From: an uncultured Corynebacterium sp.
GTDB lineage: Bacteria; Actinomycetota; Actinomycetes; Mycobacteriales; Mycobacteriaceae
Direction of reading: 5' to 3'
Assembly: GCA_946223355.1 (NCBI GenBank)
Contig: CAMIPB010000002.1
Coordinates: forward strand, 1-64,000
DNA length: 64,000 nt
Below, in pieces: positions 17,558 through 26,148 of the stretch. A program made the translations under genes and the position numbers. Position 1 is the first letter of the stretch. Each line of letters begins with the position of its first letter. The notes under the pieces are model-generated. The model was not told the DNA's origin and did no database searches. It saw only the letters and a program-made list of their open reading frames with translations.

Positions 17558-18036
17558 ACTTTTGTGTTGCGCCACGGGAGGTCAATTAAGACACAACCCC
17601 AGGTGACAAACACGATATCCAGTGTAGAAACGTCAGCGTATTCGGGCTCGTCAATGACATCGAGCCCCTCACCACGCGGCTTAGTTCGCGCTACGATTCC
17701 GTCCTCGGAATAGATAACTCGTTCTTTCCTAAAAGGGCTCACCCGCGTTGCAGTATAGCGGCGTCCGGAACAATTAACCCCCAGCTTTGACACTCCAAAG
17801 CCCTGATTAGCGAGCGTAAACAATTCCCCCTGACTCGTCGTCGCCCGCAAACGAATTGCCATATTCGTAGTGGAGTTTTCAATCAGCAGGTTTTCTTTGC
17901 CATAGTGCATGACATCGGAACGAAACTGCGCCACGGGTGAGCCATTCGAGTCTTTAAACTCGTCGTTTTCCCAACGCCACGCGCCACCGCGGAAGACGCG
18001 ATGGACAGACGAAAATTTTCCTGCTTTATCAGACAC
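17554..18036 (-). CDS. hypothetical protein, possible beta-rich LURP/tubby-like fold
   Basis: The product is 160 residues, soluble and strand-rich, with no signal peptide or membrane segment. I do not recognise a named family. Its middle (MAIRLRATTSQGELFTLAN, then a Gly-rich turn) resembles the centre of the protein encoded just upstream, which suggests distant paralogues of a beta-barrel type such as LURP-one/tubby-C. It is probably co-transcribed behind glyS and the 180-residue gene, 11 bases after the latter. It is convergent with the TPM gene with a 4-base stop overlap. Confidence 0.65.
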   Translation of the reverse strand: MSDKAGKFSSVHRVFRGGAWRWENDEFKDSNGSPVAQFRSDVMHYGKENLLIENSTTNMAIRLRATTSQGELFTLANQGFGVSKLGVNCSGRRYTATRVSPFRKERVIYSEDGIVARTKPRGEGLDVIDEPEYADVSTLDIVFVTWGCVLIDLPWRNTKV

Positions 18037-18047
18037 GGCTTCCTAGC

Positions 18048-18590
18048 TTAAAGCAGGACCGTGACCAGCGCGACTGCAGAAAGCAAAATCAACGTCACAA
18101 TAATCGCAATCGATGATTTAGCCAGCCGTTCCTCCATAATCAAGCGCGCAAACCAGCTCAGGGCAGCCACTTCTTCCCTACCCAATTCTTGAAGCGCACC
18201 GGGTTCAAACTCCACAATGGATTTCCGCACGCCGTTGTTACGGGAAGAAAACTGCGCCAGCTTCTCCTCATCTACATTGTCGATGATCCAGTCACCGGCG
18301 TTTTCATTAATCAACGAAAACGTGCGCCCATCCAAGGAGGCTTCAATGCGGTTATCTTTCTTGAGGTTTCCGGCGGCGCGGAACACGCGGCCGTCGGGAA
18401 GCGTTGCTGATGCCCCCAGCTTTTTGTCCACGTCTAACTTCCAGGTTGCACCCTTAACCTCTGCGGTGGCCTTAGTGAAGATGCCTAATTGCTCCGGTCC
18501 GTCCTCCAGCAGCAGCACGGGAGCGTCAGTCTGTCTGCGATCCCACGACGTATAGGTGGTTGATTCTTTGGTCATTTCGGACTCAGCCAT
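18048..18590 (-). CDS. hypothetical tail-anchored membrane protein
   Basis: The product has 180 residues. The N-terminal 150 are soluble and strand-rich. The end is a single hydrophobic segment (SSIAIIVTLILLSAVALVTVLL), so it is probably tail-anchored with the bulk in the cytosol. The ATG at 18590 overlaps the glyS stop as TAATG, which implies translational coupling. An ATG two codons earlier has no better ribosome site. Weak similarity to the next gene suggests a paralogous pair. The function is unknown, and the coupling to glyS may only mean shared expression. Confidence 0.7.
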   Translation of the reverse strand: MAESEMTKESTTYTSWDRRQTDAPVLLLEDGPEQLGIFTKATAEVKGATWKLDVDKKLGASATLPDGRVFRAAGNLKKDNRIEASLDGRTFSLINENAGDWIIDNVDEEKLAQFSSRNNGVRKSIVEFEPGALQELGREEVAALSWFARLIMEERLAKSSIAIIVTLILLSAVALVTVLL

Positions 18591-19969
18591 TAGCAACCAA
18601 TCAGTCGGGCCGCCAGATACGCCTCAAGCTCATCAATCTTGATGCGCTCCTGCTCCATCGTGTCGCGCTCACGGACCGTGACCGCGCCATCCTCAAGAGA
18701 GTCGAAGTCAAAGGTCACACAGAACGGCGTTCCGATCTCGTCCTGGCGGCGGTAGCGGCGGCCAATAGCGCCGGAAACATCAAAGTCCACGTTCCAGTGC
18801 GCGCGCAGCTTCGCAGCCAGCTCCTTAGCTGGGGTGGATAGTTCATCCTTCTTAGACAGCGGCAAAACCGCCACCTTGATCGGTGCTATACGACGATCCA
18901 AGCGCAAAACCACGCGCTTGTCCGTGCCGCCCTTGGCGTTAGGAACTTCTTCCTCATCGTAAGCATCCACGAGGAAAGCCATCATCGAACGACCCAAACC
19001 TGCGGCTGGTTCGATGCAGTATGGAATCCAGCGTTCTTCAGTAGTTTGGTCAAAGAAGGATAGATCCTCGCCCGAGCCTTCCGCATGCACGCGCAAATCG
19101 TAATCGGTGCGGTTAGCAACGCCCTCAAGCTCGCCCCACTTCGAGCCAGTGAAACCAAACGCGTACTCCACATCTACCGTGCGCTTGGAGTAGTGAGACA
19201 GCTTCTCCTTTGGGTGCTCGTAGAGGCGTAGGTTTTCCTCCTTGATTCCCAAATCGACGTACCAGTTGTAGCGGTTATCAATCCAGTACTGGTGCCACTT
19301 TTCATCCTCACCAGGCTTGACGAAAAACTCCATCTCCATCTGCTCAAACTCGCGGGTACGGAAAATGAAGTTGCCCGGAGTGATCTCATTACGGAAAGAC
19401 TTACCGATATTCGCAATACCAAACGGCGGCTTCATACGGGCAGAGGTCATGACGTTTTTGAAGTTGACGAAGATACCCTGCGCAGTCTCAGGACGCATGT
19501 AGTGCATGCCTTCCTTGTCGTCTACTGGCCCGAGGTAGGTCTTCATCAAACCAGAAAACGCCTTTGGTTCAGTCCAGTTACCTGGCTGACCGGTTTCTGG
19601 GTCATTGATGTCTGCCAGACCATTTGCTGGAGGGTGGCCGTGCTTTTCCTCGTAGGCTTCAAGCAAGTGGTCCGCGCGGTAGCGCTTATGGGTGTAAAGG
19701 GACTCCACCAAAGGATCGGTGAAAACCTGTACGTGGCCGGAGGTTTCCCACACCTGCGGAGGCAAGATGATGGAGGAATCAATGCCGACAACGTCATCGC
19801 GGGACTGAACCATATGACGCCACCACTGGCGCTTGATGTTTTCTTTCAGTTCAACACCCAGCGGGCCGTAGTCCCATGCAGAGCGGGAGCCGCCGTAAAT
19901 TTCACCTGCCTGGTACACCAATCCACGACGCTTACACAGGTTAACAACGGTATCAATGACAGACGCCAC
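18590..19969 (-). CDS. glyS: glycyl-tRNA synthetase (alpha2 type)
   Basis: This 459-residue class II synthetase charges tRNA-Gly. GEIYGGSRSAWDYGPLG is the glycine-specific N-terminal block. Motif 2 reads SFRNEITPGNFIFRTREF followed by QMEME. Motif 3 lies in AAGLGRSMMAFL. The anticodon-binding domain is C-terminal. The GTG start is preceded by GAGG on the minus strand. It is the first gene of a run with two hypothetical genes. The upstream region shows no T-box-like specifier and terminator structure that I can recognise. Confidence 0.95.
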   Translation of the reverse strand: MASVIDTVVNLCKRRGLVYQAGEIYGGSRSAWDYGPLGVELKENIKRQWWRHMVQSRDDVVGIDSSIILPPQVWETSGHVQVFTDPLVESLYTHKRYRADHLLEAYEEKHGHPPANGLADINDPETGQPGNWTEPKAFSGLMKTYLGPVDDKEGMHYMRPETAQGIFVNFKNVMTSARMKPPFGIANIGKSFRNEITPGNFIFRTREFEQMEMEFFVKPGEDEKWHQYWIDNRYNWYVDLGIKEENLRLYEHPKEKLSHYSKRTVDVEYAFGFTGSKWGELEGVANRTDYDLRVHAEGSGEDLSFFDQTTEERWIPYCIEPAAGLGRSMMAFLVDAYDEEEVPNAKGGTDKRVVLRLDRRIAPIKVAVLPLSKKDELSTPAKELAAKLRAHWNVDFDVSGAIGRRYRRQDEIGTPFCVTFDFDSLEDGAVTVRERDTMEQERIKIDELEAYLAARLIGC

Positions 19970-20005
19970 GATTTCAAAACTCCTCTAATTGGGGACCTTT
20001 TATAA

Positions 20006-20460
20006 CTGCCCATATTAGCGTGCGCCCATCCATCTAGTTGCCGTCACCTCCCCGATGTCACTTTCCAGCCCAGCGTCAGGGTTCCAACACATGGAAACCC
20101 ACGCCATCGTTCTGGACAAACCCGTGACTAAACACACTTTGTTCATACCGCATCTTAGGAAAAACTTGGCCGGGCAAGCCTAAAAGTATAGTCAGCCATC
20201 CAGAGTTCAATATGTACAAAAGTTAAAGGGCCGCAAACCCTGCCCGAAGCTTCATCCCAAAGAGAAACGACAATCAAGAAGCTGTTCAACGTGTAGTTAC
20301 GCTCTTCAATGACGTTTAACTAGATTCAGCAGACCCAGCCGAATTAAATACTGGAAATTGCATTCCACACCATAAACACGTACAGGTTTTAATAAATACA
20401 AGTGCAAATTATTAATACATGAACGCCGTAAACTATACTTAAGTTAAGCACTCTCTCATA
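20006..20460. other. 450-bp non-coding region between glyS and smtB
   Basis: There is no credible open frame. The sequence becomes AT-rich toward 20440. The last part holds TATACT at about 20435-20440, a possible -10 for the smtB-zur pair, followed by TTAAGTTAAG. The glyS-proximal part probably contains the glyS promoter. I see no riboswitch or repeat. Confidence 0.5.
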
Positions 20461-20483
20461 TATTGTTGAAAAGAAGGCCTATT

Positions 20484-20882
20484 TTGACGATCACCTCTCC
20501 CTCTACGGATTCATTTACGGACTCGCTTCCTCCGGACGACGCTCCAGAATCCACTTCCGGCTCAACTTCCGACCCAACCGACATTTTTGCGACTCCGCGC
20601 TCGCTTAAAGCTCTGGTCACTCTTCTGGGCGCCCTAGACTCCCCCGTGCGTCTGCAGATGGTTAACCTTCTATCTAAGAAGGACTACTTTGTTCACGAGC
20701 TCGTCACTGAGCTCAACAAGTCCCAGCCACTGATTAGTCAGCACCTGCGAGTGCTAAAACAAGCGAACGTCGTCAAGCACAAACGCTTGGGCCGCCAAGT
20801 TGCCTACGGCCTGCGAACCCCAGAAATCCTGGAGTTTCTTCAATCGGCACACGAGGTCGCTGTTAAGATTGAAGAGCGGTGA
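20484..20882 (+). CDS. smtB: ArsR/SmtB-family regulator
   Basis: This is a winged-helix repressor of about 132 residues. A Ser/Thr/Asp/Pro-rich head of 30 residues precedes the DNA-binding domain. The recognition helix region is NKSQPLISQHLRVLK, followed by the wing KHKRLGRQVAYGL. The TTG at 20484 has AAGAAGG seven bases upstream and is preferred over the TTG at 20463, which precedes that site. In actinobacteria this gene sits before zur and responds to zinc. However, the protein has no cysteine at all and no complete D-x-H...H-x2-E pattern in the last helix, so its ligand is uncertain. It is separated from zur by 87 bp, which contain a possible second promoter. Confidence 0.85.
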   Translation: MTITSPSTDSFTDSLPPDDAPESTSGSTSDPTDIFATPRSLKALVTLLGALDSPVRLQMVNLLSKKDYFVHELVTELNKSQPLISQHLRVLKQANVVKHKRLGRQVAYGLRTPEILEFLQSAHEVAVKIEER

Positions 20883-20969
20883 AACAAAAGTCACGACTTG
20901 TGCAGTTTCCGAATATTTACCACCACGTAAGTTGGCATATTGTTGACACGTACTAGATAATGGGAAATC

Positions 20970-21392
20970 ATGTCGTCCATTAGGTCTAACATTCCAAAAC
21001 TTGGCTCCCGAAACACTAAGCAGCGCACCGCTGTCATCGAAGTGCTTCGCGATCTAGATAACTTCGCGTCCGCGAAAATCATCTACCGTGAGCTGCAAGA
21101 CCGCGAACACTCCGTCGGTCTGACCACCGTTTACCGCACCCTGCAGTCTTTGTCAGAGATCCACGCCGTAGATGAACTTCACATGCCCGGCGGCGAGACC
21201 CTCTATCGGCATTGCGACTCCGAAGGCCACCACCACCACTTGGTCTGCACCCGCTGTGGCCGCACCGAGGAAATAGAAGGCGGCCCAGTGGAAAAGTGGG
21301 CCAGCTCCATAGCTTCCAAGTTTGATTTCGAACTCACCGGCCACGACGCCGAAGTGTTCGGCGTATGCGCGGACTGCCGCAAAAAGGACTAG
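20970..21392 (+). CDS. zur: zinc uptake regulator, Fur family
   Basis: This 140-residue repressor closes zinc-uptake genes when zinc is plentiful. The DNA-binding half has KQRTAVIEVLRDL and GLTTVYRTLQSL. The metal half has EGHHHHLVC, CTRCG and CADC, giving the structural Cys4 site and the His-rich sensory site. Position next to smtB and the HHHH cluster favour Zur over Fur or PerR. A likely promoter (TTGGCA, then GATAAT) ends nine bases before the ATG, with no ribosome site, so the mRNA may be nearly leaderless. The stop shares CTAG with the convergent VIT1-type gene. Confidence 0.9.
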   Translation: MSSIRSNIPKLGSRNTKQRTAVIEVLRDLDNFASAKIIYRELQDREHSVGLTTVYRTLQSLSEIHAVDELHMPGGETLYRHCDSEGHHHHLVCTRCGRTEEIEGGPVEKWASSIASKFDFELTGHDAEVFGVCADCRKKD

Positions 21393-22540
21393 AGGGATCC
21401 ACTCCCGACAATCATGCCTAGAAGGTAAGTTACGCCAGCTGCGCCCAAACCAATAGCAAGTTGGCGCATCGCACGAACAAACGGTGGTTTCCCGGATAAA
21501 ATACCCACGATTCCGCCAGTAAACATCAAGGCCAGCGACACCAACACAATGGCCACCACCGCGCCGAGGCGTGCCTCCATTCCAAAAATAAACGGCACAA
21601 TCGGAACCAACGCGCCCGTAGCAAAAAAGCAAAAGCTCGACAGCGCAGCCGACCAAGCTTCACCGATGACCTCGTGTCCCCCGGGCTCGTCGGAAGCTGG
21701 GCTTAATGCCGCCGAATGCGCACTCGGCGCCGCTCCCACCGGCTCCACGTTCATAATATTTACGCCTGAAGTCGCATCATGATCCGCCGCACGCAGCTGG
21801 ATAAACACATCCCGCGCCTTCGCGTCGGCTTCTTCCTGGGATAGTCCACGCGCGCGGTAAACCAATGCCAACTCATTGGCGTCCATATCCAGCGCCTGCA
21901 CCAGCTCTCCAGCACTTTCCTGCGGTGACGACGCCTCCAGCAGCTCAGCCTGTGACTTCACCGAGACGTACTCGCCAGCTGCCATCGACAAAGCGCCAGC
22001 CAACAATCCAGAAATGCCGGTCAGCAAAATGAGCTTTGCGTCCATGCCAGAACCCATCACGCCCACTACCAAGGCCAGGTTGGAAACTAAGCCGTCATTT
22101 GCGCCGAAAACCGCGGCACGGAAATTGCCCGACATCTTCTCGCGTCCGCGAGTGGCCAAGCCTCGCACCACCTCGGAGTGGACGCGCTCGTCAGCAGCAA
22201 TTTGCTCGGAGGCATCCGCATCATCGATATACGGTGTGCGCGCTTCTGCCGACTGCATCAAAGCCAACGTGAACACTGAACCGAAGTGCCTAGCCATCCA
22301 GCCCATGGCGCGCGTATTCAAATCCGGGCGCTGCGGCATACCAACATAATCGCCTAGCTTCTCCCGCCAGTACTGCTCATGACGTGACTCGGAATCCGCC
22401 AGCTGGAGCAAGATTTCTCGCTCCTCGCCTGACTTCTTGCCGGCAAGTTCGCGATACACCGCCGCCTCGGCGCGTTCGTTGGCCAAATATTTACGCCAGC
22501 GGTTTATCTGCGCTTTAGTGGGTTTTTCAGTCATGTTCAT
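21389..22540 (-). CDS. ferritin-like/VIT1 fusion, predicted iron or manganese transporter
   Basis: The product has 383 residues. The N-terminal half (about 1-140) is a rubrerythrin-like four-helix region with metal-type carboxylate/His motifs: NERAEAAVYREL, DSESRHEQYW and DERVHSEVV. The C-terminal half is a VIT1/CCC1 transporter (NFRAAVFGANDGLVSNLAL, then several helices). Related fusions such as MbfA export iron from the cytosol, while plant VIT1 fills vacuoles. A role in clearing Fe(II) or Mn(II) is therefore likely. The setting next to zur fits metal homeostasis, but the genes are convergent and share only a 4-base stop overlap. Confidence 0.85.
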   Translation of the reverse strand: MNMTEKPTKAQINRWRKYLANERAEAAVYRELAGKKSGEEREILLQLADSESRHEQYWREKLGDYVGMPQRPDLNTRAMGWMARHFGSVFTLALMQSAEARTPYIDDADASEQIAADERVHSEVVRGLATRGREKMSGNFRAAVFGANDGLVSNLALVVGVMGSGMDAKLILLTGISGLLAGALSMAAGEYVSVKSQAELLEASSPQESAGELVQALDMDANELALVYRARGLSQEEADAKARDVFIQLRAADHDATSGVNIMNVEPVGAAPSAHSAALSPASDEPGGHEVIGEAWSAALSSFCFFATGALVPIVPFIFGMEARLGAVVAIVLVSLALMFTGGIVGILSGKPPFVRAMRQLAIGLGAAGVTYLLGMIVGSGSL

Positions 22541-22561
22541 GTGCGAAGCCTAACTCTTCTA

Positions 22562-23365
22562 CTAGTTTTTCTTCACGCCTCCGAAACGACGGTCACGGCC
22601 TGCGTACTCTTCCACTGCAGCAAACAAGTCCTCCGGGGTGAAATCAGGAAACAGCTTGTCCTGATACACCATCTCCGCATATGCGGACTGCCACAACAAA
22701 AAGTTAGACGTACGTTTTTCGCCCGACGGACGCAAGAACAAATCAACGTCTGGCATCGTTGGGTCATACATGTGTTGACTTACCAGCTCGTCATTGATCT
22801 GAGAAGGCTTCAACTCACCTGCGGCCACTTTTTTCGCAATTTCTTTAACACCATCCACGACTTCTGCGCGGCCACCATAATTCACGCACATAGCCAGCGT
22901 CATTGTGGTGTTATTCTTGGTCAGCTCTTCAGCTGCCTCTAGCTCTTTGATAACAGCACGCCACAGGCGCGGCCGACGCCCGACCCACACCACTCGCACG
23001 CCCTTCTCATTGAGCCACTCTCGCTGACGACGAAGAACATCGCGGTTAAAGCCCATAAGGAAGCGGACTTCTTCAGGGCTGCGTCGCCAGTTTTCTGTCG
23101 AAAACGCATACGCCGAAAGATAAGGTATCCCCATAGCCAGGCACGCATCCACCACTTCGAGCAAAACGGCTTCACCGCGCTTGTGGCCCTCCGTGCGTTT
23201 CATACCGCGTTCCTGCGCCCAACGGCCATTGCCGTCCATTACCAACGCAATATGCTTGGGCAGAAACTCCGCGGGAATCTCAGGCGGGGTCAGTACTCGG
23301 TTCTCATCAGGCGTAATCACGCGCACCAGTTTACCCGTGGGCCCACCTCCTGCATACTTTTCCAC
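22562..23365 (-). CDS. uppS: cis-prenyltransferase (decaprenyl/undecaprenyl diphosphate synthase)
   Basis: This 267-residue enzyme makes the long-chain polyprenyl diphosphate that carries cell-wall precursors at the membrane. HIALVMDGNGRWA contains the catalytic Asp. STENWRRSPEEV and the late LRPSGEKRTSNFLLWQSAY are the other conserved regions. The start used is GTG (MEKYAGGG); the frame stays open upstream to near the recO stop without an obvious better start. It lies 55 bases downstream of recO in the same direction. Confidence 0.93.
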   Translation of the reverse strand: MEKYAGGGPTGKLVRVITPDENRVLTPPEIPAEFLPKHIALVMDGNGRWAQERGMKRTEGHKRGEAVLLEVVDACLAMGIPYLSAYAFSTENWRRSPEEVRFLMGFNRDVLRRQREWLNEKGVRVVWVGRRPRLWRAVIKELEAAEELTKNNTTMTLAMCVNYGGRAEVVDGVKEIAKKVAAGELKPSQINDELVSQHMYDPTMPDVDLFLRPSGEKRTSNFLLWQSAYAEMVYQDKLFPDFTPEDLFAAVEEYAGRDRRFGGVKKN

Positions 23366-23420
23366 CTCGGCTATTGCCCCTGCTGCTTTCTGCCCGGAAA
23401 GTTTCTGCGCGACTGGAAAA

Positions 23421-24194
23421 TTAATCGCGCAGATTGAGCGCTGTGACTTTTCGCTCGAGATGCCACTGGATATGCGCGATTGTTAAACGGTGGGCTTCGC
23501 TGACAAGTTCAGGACGGCTCGAAATCAGATTGCGAGCTGCGTCCATATAATCGCCCAGATAAAGCCACATGAGGTGGAGAGTTTCCGGATCCACTTCAGC
23601 TGCACCGGGTGGACGGCATTTCACGCAGGCTGCGCCACCGACTGCTGGATGAAACGCACGGTGAGGTCCGGTTGCACCGCATGAGGCGCAATTAAAAAGA
23701 CTCGGCGCCCAGCCAGCATGGGCAAAAGCTTGCAAGCTAAACGCATCCACGATGGGGTGCACAGCTTGATGCGACGGAGCAGAATACGCAGAATCAGAAG
23801 CTGCGGCAAGCTGAAGGCGTCGGAAGGCGTGGGTGACTGAGTCAAAGTAGTACGGATCGGGCTCGGCGTCAGTATGGACGAGCCGCTGAGCGGTCTCCAA
23901 AACTGCGCAAGCCGCGGTATAAGCCTCGTAGTTGTCGATAATGCCGGAGCCGAAATACTCAACGGTGTCAGCAGAAGTGATGGTGTCCAGTCCGCGGCCG
24001 GCGTATAACTGCACATCAAGTGCTACAAACTGCTGCAGGCGGGAGCCGAAGCGAGACTTCGCGCGCCGCACGCCTTTAGCAACGCCACGGACAAGCCCAT
24101 GCGCGCGGGTGAGTAGAACGATGACGCGGTCAGCTTCGCCGAAATCATAGGTGCGAATGACCACGGCCTTGTCGCGATAAGACTCCCTGGGCAC
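23421..24194 (-). CDS. recO: DNA repair protein RecO
   Basis: RecO anneals single strands and helps load RecA in the RecFOR pathway. The protein has 257 residues: an N-terminal OB fold (DKAVVIRTYDFGEADRVIVLLT, GVAKGVRRAKS) and a C-terminal helical part with a zinc-type CASC...CVKC. The start is GTG, and a TATAGT element ends seven bases before it with no ribosome site, so the mRNA is probably leaderless. It sits between era and uppS, as in other actinobacteria. Confidence 0.93.
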   Translation of the reverse strand: MPRESYRDKAVVIRTYDFGEADRVIVLLTRAHGLVRGVAKGVRRAKSRFGSRLQQFVALDVQLYAGRGLDTITSADTVEYFGSGIIDNYEAYTAACAVLETAQRLVHTDAEPDPYYFDSVTHAFRRLQLAAASDSAYSAPSHQAVHPIVDAFSLQAFAHAGWAPSLFNCASCGATGPHRAFHPAVGGAACVKCRPPGAAEVDPETLHLMWLYLGDYMDAARNLISSRPELVSEAHRLTIAHIQWHLERKVTALNLRD

Positions 24195-24200
24195 GACTTT

Positions 24201-24221
24201 GACTATAAACCTAACTTATAG
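24201..24221 (-). promoter_or_regulatory. recO promoter with overlapping 19-bp palindrome
   Basis: On the minus strand, TATAGT (24201-24206) lies seven bases before the recO GTG. The palindrome CTATAA-N7-TTATAG (24203-24221) overlaps it. It is the size of a typical repressor operator, but I cannot assign a regulator. Confidence 0.5.
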
Positions 24222-24238
24222 GCGCGAGGTAACTCAGC

Positions 24239-25171
24239 CTAAAAGCCGAGGCGCCCGAGGGACTTCGGATCGGACTGCCAGTTCTTTAACACCTTGATGC
24301 GTAGGTCGAGGTAGATGTTTTGTCCCAGCAGAGCGATGATTTCTTTGCGGGCGGTGCCCATGATGCGAGTGAGACGGCGTCCATCTTTGCCCTCAATAAT
24401 GAGCTTTTGGCCGGGGCGCTCCACGTAGATAATGGCGTGGACATCTAGCACACCTTCGCGCTGCTCATTGGGCAGGATCTCATCCACCTCCACGGCAACT
24501 GAGTGTGGCAACTCATCTTTGAGACCGGCAAGAGCGGCTTCACGGATGAGCTCAGAGATCCGAGTATTGGTGTCGTCATCAGTGACGTGATCATCCGGGT
24601 AGAACTTAGGCCCCTCCGGGAGGTGATCAGTGAGTACACCGATGAGCTCCTCCAGCTGCACGGATTCCTTTGCGGAAACAGGAATGACCACCGCATCTGG
24701 ATTGTGCTCAGACAACAAGGCGTGCAACTCTAAAAGCTGAGCACCTACTTGATCTTTGGAGGCCTTGTCGAGCTTGGTTACGATTCCCACGATTGGAGTT
24801 TTGGGCGCAACAGCCCGGACGTTGTCCAAGATCCAGCGGTCGCCGGGGCCAATTTTCTCATCGGCAGGAATGGTCAAACCGATGACGTCAACGTCAGCGT
24901 AGGTTTCTTTTACAACTTCATTGAGCCGCTCGCCCAGCAAAGTGCGCGGGCGGTGCAGACCGGGAGTATCCACGACAACAATCTGCGCGTTGTCGCGGTG
25001 GACCAATCCGCGGATTGGGTGACGAGTGGTTTCCGGCTGGTTAGCGGTAATAGCTATCTTTTCGCCAACCAGCGCGTTTGTGAGCGTTGATTTGCCAGTG
25101 TTCGGGCGCCCCACAAAACTCACAAAGCCGGAGCGGAAACCTTCCGGGGTGTCACCAAAAAGAGAAGTCAT
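24239..25171 (-). CDS. era: GTPase Era, 16S rRNA maturation factor
   Basis: This 310-residue GTPase binds the 3' end of 16S rRNA during 30S assembly. The G domain shows GRPNTGKST (G1), VVDTPGL (G3), TKLD (G4; Thr replaces the usual Asn) and SAKES (G5). The KH domain is in the last third (EGKDGRRLTRIMGTARKEI contains the GxxG-like loop). It is 8 bases behind pdxY, so the two form one transcript. The stop is followed by the recO promoter. Confidence 0.95.
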   Translation of the reverse strand: MTSLFGDTPEGFRSGFVSFVGRPNTGKSTLTNALVGEKIAITANQPETTRHPIRGLVHRDNAQIVVVDTPGLHRPRTLLGERLNEVVKETYADVDVIGLTIPADEKIGPGDRWILDNVRAVAPKTPIVGIVTKLDKASKDQVGAQLLELHALLSEHNPDAVVIPVSAKESVQLEELIGVLTDHLPEGPKFYPDDHVTDDDTNTRISELIREAALAGLKDELPHSVAVEVDEILPNEQREGVLDVHAIIYVERPGQKLIIEGKDGRRLTRIMGTARKEIIALLGQNIYLDLRIKVLKNWQSDPKSLGRLGF

Positions 25172-25179
25172 AGAATCCT

Positions 25180-26031
25180 TTACGCGATTTCTTCGGCGAT
25201 AAACTGCATCCGCGGGTGCGCGAACACGTCCTGGGATTGGATGAGCTGGAGCTCATGCGTTTCCGCCTCGTAAGTGTTATGCAGCAAATCGTACACGCTT
25301 GAAGCAGTGCGTTCGAGTGCGTCCTTCGCGTCATGGTTTTCCAGGTAGTGGCCGGTAAACAACGCGGCTGTCACATCGCCGGAACCATTGCGCTTAAATG
25401 GCAAAAATGGTGTGGAAATCAGGTATGCCTTGTCGCCGTCCACAGCTAGCATTTCAATCTGGTCTTCTGCGGTTTCCGGGCGACGTACCGAGGTCACCAG
25501 GATAACGCGTGGACCAATCTCCTGTGCCGCGCGTGCCGCTTCCATGGTCTGTTCCAACGTACCGGTTTCTTTGCCGGTCAAAAATCCCAGTTCAAACTGG
25601 TTTGGCGTAATAATATCTGCAACTGGAACAACCTTATCGCGCAGCAGTGGCGGGATTTCATCCGAGACAAAGCAGCCGGACTTGGCGTTGCCCATCACGG
25701 GGTCGCACGCGTACAGAGCTTGCGGGTTGGCGCGTTTGATGCGCGCGACTGCGTCCACAATCGCACCCGCGATATCTGGTCCGCCCTGGTAGCCGGATAA
25801 GATTGCGTCAATTTGTGGAAACGCCTCCCGACGCTCCATTCCGTCAATAATTTCAGTAACCTGCTCGGCTGGGATTAAAGGCCCACCCCAGTCACCGTAG
25901 CCCGTATGGTTGGAGAAATTCACAGTGTGCACCGGCCACACTTCATGGCCTGCACGTTGAAGCGGGAAGACTGCTGCGGAGTTTCCCACATGGCCGTATG
26001 CAACGTGTGACTGAATCGACAAAATGTTCAT
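25180..26031 (-). CDS. pdxY: pyridoxal/pyridoxine kinase
   Basis: This 283-residue ribokinase-fold enzyme phosphorylates pyridoxal to PLP in vitamin B6 salvage. SIQSHVAYGHVGNSAAVFPLQ is the substrate-binding start of the PdxY/PdxK family. CDPVMG and ITPNQFE follow, and KRNGSGDVTAALFTGHYL holds the catalytic Asp and the anion hole. The ATG has no ribosome site, but CAATAG lies a few bases upstream, so a leaderless transcript is possible. It stands between ybeY and era, where mycobacteria and, as far as I recall, other corynebacteria have a CNNM-type gene. It looks like an insertion into that block. Confidence 0.9.
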   Translation of the reverse strand: MNILSIQSHVAYGHVGNSAAVFPLQRAGHEVWPVHTVNFSNHTGYGDWGGPLIPAEQVTEIIDGMERREAFPQIDAILSGYQGGPDIAGAIVDAVARIKRANPQALYACDPVMGNAKSGCFVSDEIPPLLRDKVVPVADIITPNQFELGFLTGKETGTLEQTMEAARAAQEIGPRVILVTSVRRPETAEDQIEMLAVDGDKAYLISTPFLPFKRNGSGDVTAALFTGHYLENHDAKDALERTASSVYDLLHNTYEAETHELQLIQSQDVFAHPRMQFIAEEIA

Positions 26032-26148
26032 AGTGTCTATTGTGCACCTTCGAGCGAGGTTCCTCCAACACTGCCCCGATTAAGACTGCAAACTTACCCG
26101 AATCCATGGCGAATCACTGTGTGCCAGCAGATTTCCCAGTTCGGTGTT

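Noticed and set aside
20006..20460. T-box or other riboswitch upstream of glyS or smtB
   Set aside because: No specifier loop, T-box core or terminator pair was seen.
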